DNA from: Nipponacmea schrenckii
Lineage: Eukaryota > Mollusca > Gastropoda > Lottiidae
Assembly: GCA_030562195.1 (NCBI GenBank)
Contig: JAUJPP010000005.1
Coordinates: 40,535,106 to 40,599,105 of the forward strand
Reading direction: 5' to 3'
Length of the DNA: 64,000 nucleotides
Part shown: positions 1 to 12,012 of the stretch, piece after piece
Position numbering within the stretch: the stretch's first letter is position 1
Layout of the letters: every line of letters starts with the position of its first letter
The notes under the pieces: generated by a model
Database searches by the model: none
What the model saw: the letters and a program-made list of their open reading frames with translations, nothing else
Told to the model about the DNA's origin: nothing
Translations under genes and position numbers: made by a program

Positions 1-318
1 AACAAATTTATTGTAAAAGCGGAGGGGATGTAAAATATAGTGGATAACAGTGCAGAACTCTGAGGCTCTGCCGAGGTTTATTTCAATTATATCGATGAAT
101 GTTGATATTTTTTTATATCAAGAAAGACGAGTATTAGATTTTATTTAGCGCTGCTTATATAATAAAGAATAATAATAATAAAGGAAACTTTCAAGCGTTA
201 TCTCCTAGTAGATATAGTGCAGTAGATAACACTTTTATCATACAAGCGACATCTACTACAGAATACCTTATTGAATACTATGACAAATAACATCAGTAAA
301 TATTATTGAAAGACATAC

Positions 319-3300
319 CTGTTTGGCAATGGCTGAGAATTTAAACACATGTAAGGTTTCATCAAACATACTGGCACATTGATTGACATTAACTATCATA
401 GCAGCTTTACCACGACCACAGAAAAAATTCTGAAACAGTCTGGTTAGCTTGCTGTCTCTGAATGGAATGATTCTATTGTTCTCTCTGAAAAAAGGGAAAA
501 TATATTGTTTTAAGGTTAACTCTTAGAGCTGAAACGAATGGAGTTTTACATCTCTATTGTTCTCTCTGAAACACAAGAAAAAATATATTGTTTTAAGGTT
601 AACTCTTAGAGCTGAAACGAATGGAGTTTTACATCTTTTGTACCTTATGGAATAATGAAAACTGTTTACTAGTTTAGATGAGTTTCAGGTTTCCGTAAAC
701 AAATTTCCAATAAGATATATTCTAAATGACAAAAAGAAAGGAAAGACAAAATTAACAATTCCATGAGGCTTTGTGTACCAGCTGGTCATTTACCAACCCA
801 CTTGATATTGATCTTAACTTCTTTTGGCCTTATTTCAATATAAAGTGATTATTATTTGCTGAATGTGAGACAGGACCATGTCCTTGTGTATTGGGCCTAA
901 TTCTAACCCATGTAAAATAAAGAGTTTATTATTATTATTATTATTATTATCATCTCTTTCCCCAAAAAAGATCACTCGACAGGGACAATGAGAAAAAAAA
1001 ACTTTATTCCTATGTTTTTTTTAGAAGAACACTGAGTAATAAATTCAAAACTTACTTGTGGTTTTGGTTAAAACGTAACATTTCTATACATCTTCCTAGA
1101 GTCATCAACGAGGTATTTATATTACCAGCTTCCTTCAGCCTGTCACCCTGACTTAATGTTTTACTAGATCTTTCTGACCCCGCTAAATCACACAGAGATA
1201 ACCTACAAACAGAATAATCATTCAACTTTCTAAAATTGCTGTCAAGGGCAACAACTATGTGTCCATGCTAACACAATAGTATTCAAAAGTAGAACATAAA
1301 TATACTGTTTAGTAGTTATGGCTCAATCCTCAAAACAGTATGCCAAAAATATTAAATAAAAATAAAATCCAGACATGAGTTCAGTTGACTGCTATTTAAA
1401 TGTTTCACAAAGATTTTGTAAAGGCATATAATTCTTGATTTGACAAGGTTCTTATGTTTGTATTGGGAAATTTTGCAAAATGAACATAAACTCATTGTCA
1501 AGATTTTATCACTCAGATTTTGTAAAGTTATGTGTTGATATTGCACTCCAAGAATCTCATATTTGCACTGGGATATTTTTGCCAATTAAACTTAAACCCC
1601 AATGTACTTACATACTGACTCTCGCCATTTTAGGATTGCCATTATCTAAAACTCGGATTATCTTGATGTTAAATATACAGTGACTGGAAATAAAAGAAAT
1701 GAAAACGTATTAAGGTGCATTAGCGATTTCCAACTGTCAAGGGATCTTTAACATGCACAGCCTGTAGAACTGAAATGATCTGATGAAGACATATGTAACT
1801 AGCATTGAAACGTTACATTACCTTGTATTAAAGAAGTGTGTATTTATACCATAATTATAATGAGTTATATAAGCATATAATTAGACACTATATAAAGTAT
1901 AAATCAAGTAGAACTAACCTTCTAGAGGAACTATGATTGAGTTTGGTACAGGCGGTACTCAGATTTCTCTGACCAATATTTAGTATTTTATACGCCTCAT
2001 CTGCTGTCGTAACATTGACTTCTTTCAGACCTAAAACAAACAGAAAGTTTATTATAGATCTTTAACCATTGTATTAATATTCTAGTGTAAGATTATTGTT
2101 TATATAGATAGATTTGACAGTGGGGCTCAGTTGATAAATGCCATTCCCATGATGTTAAATACTACAAACTCTATCTTATACCTTGACAACAATAGCCACC
2201 TTTCTTGTATCACATCTTCACAATGTCAGGCTTTTCAAACTTTATCTTATACCTTGACAACAATAGTCACCTTTCTTGTATCACATCTTCACAATGTCAG
2301 GCTTTTAAACTTTATCTTATACCTTGACAACAATAGTCACCTTTCTTGTATCACATCTTCACAATGTCAGGCTTTTCAAACTTTATCTTATACCTTGACA
2401 ACAATAGTCACCTTTCTTGTATCACATCTTCACAATGTCAGGCTTTTCAAACTTTACTTATACCTTGACAACAATAGCACTTTCTTGTATCACATCTTCA
2501 CAATGTCAGGCTTTTCAAACTTTATCTTATACCTTGACAACAATAGTATTTCTTGTATCACATCTTCACAATGTCAGGCTTTTTAATAGCCATCCCTCTT
2601 GTATCACAGATGTTTGTAAATACAGGGATTTGAATGGATATTAGAGCAAATCAAAGCCCTGTTAAAACCAAGACAATTAGGCCGAGTGTTTAATGTGGGC
2701 AATGTCCTATAGATTTATTCAAAACTTACCTTTGATATAAGGACTTCCGTTTTTATCGTCACTGAGTCGCAATACAGGACGTTTAGCGTTCTTCTTTTTA
2801 GGCATGGGTTCGAGTAAATCGAAGATCTGCTCATTATAAATCTCAGCAAAACTACACCAGATTGAGAAGCGTATTTGACCCTGGTCTTCTACATTTAGTT
2901 TAGTTTCTTCACGGATTCTATTTTCAATATCAAATACATCAACCATGGATTCTGAAATAGATAAAATAATTAATGGTATCAGTGATCAAGCTCAAAGATT
3001 TTGATTCAATCTAATTCAAACAAAGATTACATTTTTTTTCCTAATTTTTCTCTCGAGTTTAATATAGAAACAAGTTTTCTACCAAGGGGCCATTATTATG
3101 ACAACTTAAGCAGTTCATGTCGGACCAGTGAGATAGTGAATATTGAAGTGACAAACATCTCTACTATCTGTCTTATACCTTGACATTGTAAGGCACTTGA
3201 CTTATAAATCAAATGTTTGTAAGTAATTCTTTTTGATTGGATTGTATCCAAAAGTTTTTATATAATTGCAAGAGGTGTTATAGTTTTCATGACATGTAGA

Positions 3301-6300
3301 CATTGGAAATGAATTGAGTTTTACATCCTACTCTTCTGAACCTATTGGACAGTAGTAAATTAGAATGGTGTGAATTGATGCTCTGAAAATATCTTTACAA
3401 TCTCTTCTATATCTATTGATGTTGTAGGATTAATACTGCCTTTACATGCTGTCCCCAGATCTACCGACAGGATACTCAATTCTACCAATTTTTTGTTATT
3501 AAAACATCCGGTACTCTCTACTTTCGATTTCTATGAACAATTTTAAGGTTTCCTTTTACCAAAAAAGATATATGGAAGTCTTGAATGTATTTAATAATAG
3601 TCATTATTTCTATGAGATCTAGTATTGGTTGGAAGAGGTTTAGAAACTTTACCTTTAGATTCTCTATCAACTGTAGACATATTGGAACTCTCGCTACAGG
3701 TTGTGGTATTACCCTGGGATATATCAGACGCATCTTCCCCTAATAACATCATAACATTACTGTCCTGTAAAATATCATATAGATAAGCTTGTAAATGATA
3801 ACCACTTCTAGCTTCAGTTAGGTTGTCTCGAGAACCAGACTTATATGAAGGGTTAGATCAAAGATTTAATTAAATCACTATCAAGGAATGAAGATTTAAC
3901 AGGTTCTCATTGTATTAAATCACCCAATCTTTAATCAATTATATAAAAAAAGATTCATCTATTACTTATATTGTTATATATTGTTTCGCAATAAGAAAGT
4001 TACGTCATATTTTTTTATAACTTACATCTTCAAGGCTCATCTTCATAATTCTATCTTTAATTTTCTTCTCCATTTCAGCTTCTTCTGAACTTAACTTAGT
4101 CACATCCATAAACATCTTTGGTTTTAACGTGATGCCGTAAAGCTGTTTATTGTTGATACTATTAAATAATACATCTAGAGCTCTAGGTAAGATTCCAGCA
4201 TCAGACTGCTTACCTGAAATATAACAACAGTTAGCATCAGTAGTCAAAATAACAAGATATAGAGTTAAGTTATTTGGGTAGGGGATGCTGGTATCATAAA
4301 TTAGGTAGAATTTGGTAGATGACAAATTAATATACACTTCCTGTAGTTAACAGATCATAGACTAGTGGATGCTCATATCATAAACAGCTATTGATAATTA
4401 TAGTAGTTTCTATCTTCAATACACTTTGTTGATCAAGAAAACAAATGTTTTTCCGAATTATCTTTGTATTTCAATGTTTTTGAGAATACTCTAGTGTTAT
4501 GGCCTATAGTATATATGATATCCCTAGTGTTATAGCCTATAGAATATATGATATCCCTAGTGTTATAGCCTATAGAATATATGATATCCCTAGCGTTATA
4601 GCCTATAGAATATATGATATCCCTAGAGTTATAGCCTATAGAATATATGATATCCTTAGTGTTATAGCCTATAGAATATATGATATCCCTAGTGTTATAG
4701 CCTATAGAATATATGATATCCCTAGCGTTATAGCCTATAGAATATATGATATCCTTTGTGTTATAGCCTATAGAATATATGATATCCCTAGTGTTATAGC
4801 CTATAGAATATATGATATCCTTAGTGTTATAGCCTATAGAATATATGATATCCCTAGTGTTATAGCCTATAGAATATATGATATCCCTAGTGTTATAGCC
4901 TATAGAATATATGATATCCCTAGTGTTATAGCCTATAGAATATATGATATCCCTAGTGTTATAGCCTATAGAATATATGATATCCCTAGTGTTATAGCCT
5001 ATAGAATATATGATATCCTTTGTGTTATAGCCTATAGAATATATGATATCCCTAGTGTTATAGCCTATAGAATATATGATATCCTTAGTGTTATAGCCTA
5101 TAGTATATATGATATCCTTAGTGTTATAGCCTATAGAATATATGATATCCCTAGTGTTATAGCCTATAGAATATCCCTAGAGTTATAGCCTATAGAATAT
5201 ATGATATCCCTAGAGTTATAGCCTATAGAATATATGATATCCCTAGTGTTATAGCCTATAGAATACATGATATCCCTAGAGTTATAGCCTATTGAATATA
5301 TGATATCCCTAGTGTTATAGCCTATAGTATATATGATATCCCTAAAGTTATAGCCTATAGAATATATGATATCCCTAGTGTTATAGCCTATAGTATATAT
5401 GATATCCCTAGTGTTATAGCCTATAGAATATATGATATCCCTAGAGTTATAGCCTATAGAATATATGATATCCCTAGAGTTATAGCCTATAGAATATATG
5501 ATATCCCTAGTGTTATAGCCTATAGAATATATGATATCCCTAGAGTTATAGCCTATTGAATATATGATATCCCTAGCGTTATAGCCTATAGAATATATGA
5601 TATCCCTAGAGTTATAGCCTATAGTATATATGATATCCCTAGTGTTATAGCCTATAGAATATATGATATCCCTAGTGTTATAGCCTATAGAATATATGAT
5701 ATCCCTAGAGTTATAGCCTATACAATATATGTTATCCTTAGTGTTATAGCCTATAGAATATATGATATCCCTAGTGTTATAGCCTATAGTATATATGATA
5801 TCCCTAGTGTTATAGCCTATAGAATATATGATATCCCTAGTGTTATAGCCTATAGAATATATGATATCCCTAGCGTTATAGCCTATAGAATATATGATAT
5901 CCCTAGTGTTATAGCCTATAGAATATATGATATCCCTAGTGTTATAGCCTATAGAATATATGATATCCCTAGTGTTATAGCCTATAGAATATATGATATC
6001 CCTAGTGTTATAGCCTATAGAATATATGATATCCCTAGTGTTATAGCCTATAGAATATATGATATCCCTAGTGTTATAGCCTATAGAATATATGATATCC
6101 CTAGTGTTATAGCCTATAGAATATATGATATCCCTAGTGTTATAGCCTATAGAATATATGATATCCCTAGTGTTATAGCCTATAGAATATGATATCCCTC
6201 AGTAACTGAGTGTTAACACTGTGTAAAGCCTATATGATATAATAGACAGTAATTACTGACTCTATATCACGGCTTTACACTTAAATTTTGCGCAGTGATT

Positions 6301-9113
6301 GTCATCATTGAGATATCATACAATCTTAGGTTTTAAAGGGGCCCAGGCTTGATTTTTAGGGGTCGTTTTGGGCCTTTGTTACAATTTAAACAGTCCTCAG
6401 AAATACTCAAGCTCTAAGAAAATCGCAAAATACCTTGAAATATACCTCAAACAAAAAATTTCACTTTTCATTTTTTTTCCGTGCTGTACGCGGCTGGTCT
6501 CCAGTCAGTCTGAAAATTGTGTGTCCTGTTGACAAAGTCTACAATTGAAAATGCTCAGTAGTCTATTTATATAGATGACCTGACCCGCGCTATTGCACGA
6601 AGGGAAGGATAACTCTTTGATTATCAAGACAACCGTTTTCCAATATAGCGGGACGTTCGTAATTTCTTAAGACTATGATTTTTCAAACACGGATAATTAT
6701 GGATACACATGGATTTGAAGGCTCAAATTTCAAAGGTAAGCTCTGTAGACTATTTCTGATTTGCTAACCAAAAGATTTCATGTGTTTGAGGCTGTCGGAT
6801 GATTGTCCGAAACAAATAAAGCCTGGGCCCCTTTAATATTCTTTTATCAATGCAAGTTTCCTTTATATTTTAAAAAGTTTTCCAGTTCTTAAACCTATAT
6901 TTATAATTCTAGTGGTTGCCTAGCAAGATACGCCCACTTTAAACTATATTTTATGTTTTAACACAGGCAAAAACTCTAAGATTATTTAGGTCTAATCCAA
7001 GATCTCATTTATATATAAATGTTCACACCAAATTTCATTCAAATCAGATGAAAACTGTTGTTTCTATTGTGTTCACAAGTCAATTTTGACGCATTTTGTC
7101 TTAGTCAATAACTCAAAAAACATTCACCAAAAACCGTCACTATCAAAATTGTCAAACAAGATTTCATCAATATAAATGATAACACCAAATTTCATTCAAA
7201 TTCAATGGAAATTGTGATCTCTATCGCGTTCAGAAGCCAATTTTGGTGCGTATTGACTTAGTCAAGTGCAATAACTAAAAAAACGTTCATTGAAAAATCA
7301 CCAATTTCGAACTTGTCCGAGATCACATCAATATAAATGATCACAGCAAGTTTCATTCAAATCCGATGAAAACTGTAGTCTTTATCACGTTCACAAGCCA
7401 ATTCGTTTCGACTAAATCAAGTGCAATAACTCAAAAAATGTTCATCAAAAATCGCCAATTTAGAACTTGTCCAAGATCTCATCAATATAAATGATCACAG
7501 CAAGTTTCATTCAAATCCCATGAAAACTCTAGTCTCTATTGCGTTCACAAGCAATTGTGGACGGACGGACCGACGGACGGACAGGGGTGACGACAATATA
7601 CAACCACATTATAAAGTGGGCGTATAAAAACAGTCAAAGTAATTAATGTGCTTATTTGTACAAACAGACTCTGTATGGATGTTAATAATTAGTAACAAGC
7701 CAACAAGTTATTGACAAACAACCATTCTTACAAGGGTAACCTAGTAGAATCACAAGAATCTTGTCTACTAGATGTTTATTGACATCTGGCATTGATCTTT
7801 CCTGGAATATCTGTATGGTACCCAAATACTAGGTCGACTGGAATTAGGAGTTATTCTCTTTTATACCAGACTAAAAGGGTATCCAGTCAAATCGTTGACA
7901 TGTCATTTTATCGACAGTTAACTCATTGACACCTTTGACCAACTTGTTGACAACCTTCGTCGACAAACCAAAAGACAACTCGTCGACACATATTAATAAA
8001 ACATTGAAATAAAATTTTTCAATCTAAGCCGTTTTGTTTTTATTTATTTATATCAATACAGAATGATAACAATAATTGAGGAAAACAGTAATCAAGGTAA
8101 CTATAAGTTAACTCACCTTGTATAGTGTATGTTTTACCAGAACTAGTAACACCATAGGTAAATACCAGACAGTTCTGACCATCAATAAAATCACGAACCA
8201 AACTTAACATGGTATCATCAAAAAATTCCTTCTGAGTCGTATCTTCGTCAAAAATACGGGAGAAGGTAAACTTATGTGACGTCTTGCCTAAACCATGGGC
8301 GTAATGTTTGAACGTGTGAGATTCTTTTGGTGCCTTTGTTAAAATAGTATTATCATCCATTATATCAATACATTCCTGCAAAACAAATATTCTTAAATCA
8401 AAACAAATATTCATAATTCAGAAAAATGTTCATAATTCAAAACAAATATTCATAATTCAAATCAAATATCCATAATTAAAATCCATAATTACAATTAAAA
8501 ACAATATTCATAATTCATTTTTTATGAATAAGCTTTGTCAAGCATCCAAAACCACGAAAGAACAGTTAGATCAGGGGTATTCAACCTTTTCCAGTAATGT
8601 CCCCATTTTTTTGGTTAATGAAAAGTTTGTGTCCCCCATTTCATTTGAAACATTGACTTACTATATAACTGTTAAATAGAGTATATAAAAATTCATTAAA
8701 CTATCTTCATATAATCATATTGTATAAATAAATTACACCCGGCACGGCCTTGCATTAAATTTTAAACCATAACATGTTCACAGACACAACATTTTTTTTT
8801 GCGATTATATGATGTTCACGTCCCCCAAAAGTTTTCTGGCGTGACCCCAAGGTTGAAAATCCCCAAGTAAGTAAGTAACCAAACATACCTGATTTTCTCC
8901 CCTTTCTGCTTCTGCCTCGGAAAAAGGGCGGATTCTCAAGTAACATTTCATATGCTCCTCTCCAGCTTCTACATTGGAGGAAGATTTCTTAAAGACAGAG
9001 GCCAGATTCTTCCTGGTATTAGCAAAACATTCTGATTCTGTTTCATCCATGGGTTTCTCTAGACCAGTAGCCATGATCTCCGAGAACATTCTTCTGTGGC
9101 TTGGTTCTCCCAT
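319..9113 (-). CDS. KIF20A-like: KIF20-type kinesin motor (MKlp2-like), 5' part, 9 coding exons, runs off left edge
   Basis: Plus-end microtubule motor of the kinesin-6 family, whose members act at the central spindle and in cytokinesis (family knowledge). Nine exons join in frame with GT-AG borders: 9113-8889, 8375-8117, 4213-4026, 3764-3653, 2951-2730, 2030-1919, 1683-1612, 1202-1056, 484-319, giving 501 codons. The start ATG at 9113 opens [10 protein letters not shown]. Motor landmarks: CYLRIRPF (~57-64), P-loop YGVTSSGKT (~149-157), [11 protein letters not shown] in exon 3, [14 protein letters not shown] in exon 5, switch I NHSSSRSH (~367-374), switch II DLAGSE (~402-407), [13 protein letters not shown], and [19 protein letters not shown] in exon 9. 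The long, charged insert before the RFSIW strand (exons 3-5) and the FSAIAKQ end of the motor are typical of KIF20 rather than KIF23. The neck, coiled coil and tail lie beyond position 1. KIF20A versus KIF20B is not settled. Confidence 0.93.
472..635. repeat. 81-bp tandem duplication copying a kinesin splice acceptor
   Basis: The stretch 472-552 is repeated at 553-635 with few changes. Copy 1 contains the true acceptor and first bases of kinesin exon 9 (exon starts at 484 on the minus strand). Copy 2 holds the same TTTCAG acceptor, with exon start at 565, 81 bases upstream in gene direction. Use of the second site would stay in frame but soon reach a TAA. Confidence 0.85.
2165..2592. repeat. 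~70-bp tandem array, 6 copies, in kinesin intron
   Basis: Six head-to-tail copies of a ~70-base unit containing TATACCTTGACAACAATAG and TCACATCTTCACAATGTCAG. It lies in the intron between kinesin exons 5 and 6. The open frames across it have no family resemblance. Confidence 0.9.
4270..4390. repeat. Diverged copies of the 62-bp satellite unit found at 13.7 kb
   Basis: About two degenerate units with GGATGCTGGTATCATAAA, TTGGTAGATGACAA and AGTGGATGCTCATATC. They match the order of words in the 62-bp array at 13675-14835. They sit just inside the kinesin intron that also carries the 33-bp array. Confidence 0.6.
4494..6196. repeat. 33-bp satellite array, ~51 copies
   Basis: Head-to-tail 33-base units (core GTTATAGCCTATAGAATATA followed by TGATATCCCTA) with few point variants. 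Recurring variants are TAGTG, TAGAG and TAGCG at the junction. The array lies in kinesin intron 2 (8116-4214 in gene direction). Because 33 is divisible by 3, an open frame of about 229 codons runs through part of it; I do not treat that as a gene. Confidence 0.97.
6333..6836. mobile_element. Non-autonomous DNA transposon with TTAA target duplications (piggyBac-like MITE)
   Basis: The element 6337-6832 (496 bp) begins AGGGGCCCAGGCTT and ends with the exact reverse complement, a perfect 14-bp terminal inverted repeat (17 of 18 when extended). TTAA stands directly on both sides (6333-6336 and 6833-6836). TTAA duplication is the hallmark of piggyBac-type transposition. No transposase frame is present, so it would depend on one in trans. 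Confidence 0.8.
6928..7625. mobile_element. Terminal-inverted-repeat element with internal ~120-bp repeats and an (ACGG)n core
   Basis: A 14-bp perfect inverted repeat, ATACGCCCACTTTA, bounds a 698-bp unit. Inside are about four diverged direct repeats of ~120-150 bp sharing AATATAAATGATCACA and TTTCATTCAAAT. Near the right end is a GGACGGACGG tract (7560-7583). Mobile elements with an ACGG microsatellite and tandem core repeats are known from molluscs (pearl-type and related). The termini here look more like a cut-and-paste element with a TA target site. Confidence 0.7.
7735..7870. mobile_element. SINE body fragment, head missing
   Basis: GCATTGATCTTTCCTGGA and GTCGACTGGAATTAGGAG align with the body of the complete tRNA-SINE at 53605-53850 (GAATTGATCTTTCCTGGA, GTGGACTGGAATAATGAC). 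The tRNA-like head is absent. The following ~120 bases hold short degenerate repeats around GTCGACA. Confidence 0.55.
8572..8866. mobile_element. hAT-type MITE in kinesin intron 1
   Basis: The left end CAGGGGTATTCAACCTT and the reverse-complemented right end TTGGGGATTTTCAACCTT are imperfect inverted repeats of the CAGGGG-TCAACC type seen in hAT elements. The 8-base flanks (AGTTAGAT, AGTAAGTA) match only partly, so the insertion is old or the ends are slightly off. The right end lies ~22 bases from the donor of kinesin exon 1. Confidence 0.6.
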
Positions 9114-10655
9114 TTTACTTTTCAAAAAATTAGAAAGTAACTATTAGGAATTGAATGTTGTGATATAGCAATTTTGCTACCAGTGTCCAGTAATGTCATC
9201 GATAGATAGGCCTACTCATTTTCTCTCATTCATTTAATTAGCAAAATTTCAACTTCCATATATAGGCTACGGTACGCATGGAGTTACCACTTGAAATTTG
9301 TGAATAAAGTTTTTAACTGAAGCCTAAACAATGTCAGGATCCACAAAGATAGATTGAGGATCAAATTCAAAATGTGATGAGCTGGACATGCGCTTTGTAC
9401 AATCTCCATACATACATCCACAACTGAAGATTTTTTCTTAACCCCTTTGATATTGACTGGTACTGGTCAGTCAGTAAGAAAGTGGTATAAATTGTCATTT
9501 GAAAGGAATGAAGACCATTCAATAATAGCATGTACATGACATACATCTTGTCTTCACTCCTTATTAATTTATTAACATTAAATTTATTAGCTGGTAATAA
9601 CAAAAAACCTAGGCATAAAGCAAGACTAGATTAATCTATGTTTTTTTTTACCGGTACTTTGTAAAGATCTAGATCTAACTCGTTTCTTATAAAACAAAAG
9701 TTTTCTACTTTTAAAATGATAGTCCTGTCTGCATCTGATTTAGGCCCCAGATATCTTGAATTGATCCCAGAAGTGGCTTTTTAAAAAAAAACAAAAAAAC
9801 AATACAATGTGAATAATATCGACTCAGTCCGCTCCAAGACCCAAGTTGATTTTTCAAAAAAAACAAATTGCTTACTTTATTATTTTCGAATCGTGCTCTC
9901 ATAAAGATGGCTAAAACCCATCCATTATAGATTCCATACTTACTATTTCTTTATTGTACTAAAATTACATCTGATAAGTTTTTGGAAGATCTTTATTTCT
10001 TGCAAATATGATCAAGTTTATTTTGTCGACATCTTTCTATTTTCATCATTGGCGCTAAGTTTGAAAAATCAACCAATGAATGAAGATTAGAACAAAGGGA
10101 CGATACTCGCCTTGAGACATCCGGTTTTGGGACGATAAATTAAAAGTAAAAATATATTTAAGTACATCAATACAGGTTTTAATAACTCAATAAATACACC
10201 AAGTTGATTTCATCTATTTCCTTTACTTTAATTTAGAGTACGACCATACCCCACCCCCCCTGTCAAACAATCAGGACTGACTATGGGTCCGACAGCATAT
10301 TATCCATCCTATCAGTGTCTCCGATACATATAAAGTTCAGTTAACCTGTTATTCAACATTTAAATGTTCTGCCCCGCAAAATAGTTATGATGATTGGGAG
10401 GAAAAATTTGAAAATTTCAAGAAATAAAGTGGGTATAATGTTTTATTGGGTCAACTTCCTGTACTCTAAATACATCTACCATTGATTTACCGGTACTCTT
10501 TTATCCCTACCCCACCCATACTATTAAAATGCATATTATGTACTGTGTATGGTAACAGTTACGCTTCTAGGCCTCTGTAAAAGACGACTCGCTGTAGTGT
10601 GCTAGTAAACCTTGATAATAGATTGAATGGTTATCGAGTAGGCCTACAGTAAAGT
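9114..10655. promoter_or_regulatory. Upstream region of the kinesin gene with CHR/CCAAT-like elements
   Basis: No coding exon is recognised here. At 10048-10077 there is a compact group: ATTGG (10048-10052), GGCGC, TTTGAA (10060-10065) and CCAAT (10073-10077). CHR (TTTGAA) together with CCAAT boxes is the arrangement of G2/M promoters bound by MuvB/NF-Y in animals, which would suit a mitotic kinesin. A possible 5' UTR exon ends at a GTAAGC donor near 9873 (minus strand). Inference only. Confidence 0.35.
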
Positions 10656-12012
10656 CTAAAGGCCCAGTCCCACTGCACTTGCGCACGAATTACGCATGAA
10701 TTGCGCATAAAATTTTCTTTGTGCGTGATTCGTCAGTGATGTTCGTAAATCCCACGTGTTTCGCACGTGGAGCATCAGTTTTTGTAAGTGATTGTACGCG
10801 GAGACGGGTTTGTGCGCGATCGCCGGTTTTGAACGGTTCAAATTTTTTTCCACGCACAACGTGCGCGATTATACGCAGTTTATGCGCAGTTTGTACGTAG
10901 TTTGAACGTGGAAGGTGCGTGATATGTGCGTGTTCCGTCAGTGCTTGTGCGTCAGGAACTGGCTCCTAGCACGCACATCACTGACGAATCACTTACAAAA
11001 CACACACAATCCACGTATGTTCCACTTACAATCACTTACCAAAATTATTAACGCACGAAACTTATAAACTACGCATGAACACGCATGAACACGCATGCAT
11101 CACTTATGAATCACTTACAAATCACGCATGCAATTTTCCTGCATAAAAAGCAGCCATTTCGCCCAATTTCTGCAGTGTTGTTCCTGCTGTCAAGGGGTAC
11201 ACATCTAGAAGACCAAGCTCCAGACGGAGACCAAGCTCCAGAAGAAAACATGAACCCTCAGAGAAGAGATGTGCTGACATTATTGGTGCAGAACCAGAAT
11301 GATCAGATGATGCAAATTCATCAGATGTTGGCCAGAAGAAGAAGAAGACAGAGGAATGTTTGGGTGAGAGTCTGGATCATAGAAGACCAGAACAGGGCTT
11401 GTATGATCGCCTGATGGTGGAGCTCAGGAATGAAGACCCAAGATCCTTTCAGAACATCATGTGCATGCCTCCAGACATGTTTAATGAGATTGTCCAGAGG
11501 CTGAACCCAAGGCTAACCAAGCAAACTACCAACTTCAGAGTTCCCCCGGATCCTGGTATGAAAGTTGCCATAACCAAGTACCAAGACATGCAGTATGCCT
11601 GGAGGGTACCCCACAACACCATCAGCAAAGTTGTCAGAGAAGTCTGCGAGGCCATCATAGAAGAGTACCTTGAAGAGCAAATGTCACCTCCAACCACTGA
11701 AGAAGGCTGGCGTCAACTGTCAGATGACTGGTACCAGAGATTGAACTTGGCAAACATGTGGCATGCAAAGCTCTCCCTATTTCTGGATCAGAGTACTACA
11801 ATTACAAAGGCTTCTTCAGTGTGGTCCTGTTTGCCATGGTGACATCTGATTACAAGTTCCTCGTGCTCAACCATCCACTCAAGGAGATTTGCTTCCATCT
11901 CAGCCTCAAGGGAATAGTCATGTTTAGCAACGACTTTTCCCTTGCCCTTGCCCTTGCCTCTGACTTTGCCCTTGTCCCCCCCCCCCTCTCAGGCATATTC
12001 TAGATACACCCC
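10656..12012 (+). mobile_element. Degraded PIF/Harbinger transposon
   Basis: The left part (10659-11130) starts AGGCCCAGTCCCACTGC after TAA, a TWA-type site expected for Harbinger. It is dense in GTGCGTGATTCGTCAGTG-like words and their complements, a subterminal repeat region. A transposase relic follows at 11218-11877. The right terminus is not found; around 11940-12012 there is CCCTTG repetition, a C10 tract and a hAT-like end (reverse complement CAGGGGTGTATCTAGA), suggesting that another element cut into it. Confidence 0.6.
11218..11877 (+). pseudogene. PIF/Harbinger (HARBI1/ALP1-like) transposase relic
   Basis: The frame at 11390-11757 reads LYDRLMVELRNEDPRSFQNI, MCMPPDMFNEIVQRLNPRL and VPHNTISKVVREVCEAIIEE, matching the N-terminal half of DDE_Tnp_4/HARBI1-type transposases. 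The match continues in another frame, 11752-11872, as GKHVACKALP, EYYNYKGFFSVVLFAMV and TSDYKFL. At the frame change the residues normally just before GKHV, which include the first catalytic Asp, are missing. A second internal loss is seen between KVAIT and YAWRVP. The second half of the catalytic domain is absent, so the enzyme should be dead. Confidence 0.85.

Noticed and set aside
4499..5188. 229-codon open frame of an 11-residue repeat
   Set aside because: It is the 33-bp satellite read in one frame inside a kinesin intron; no start context, no domain, and the frame ends at ordinary unit variants.
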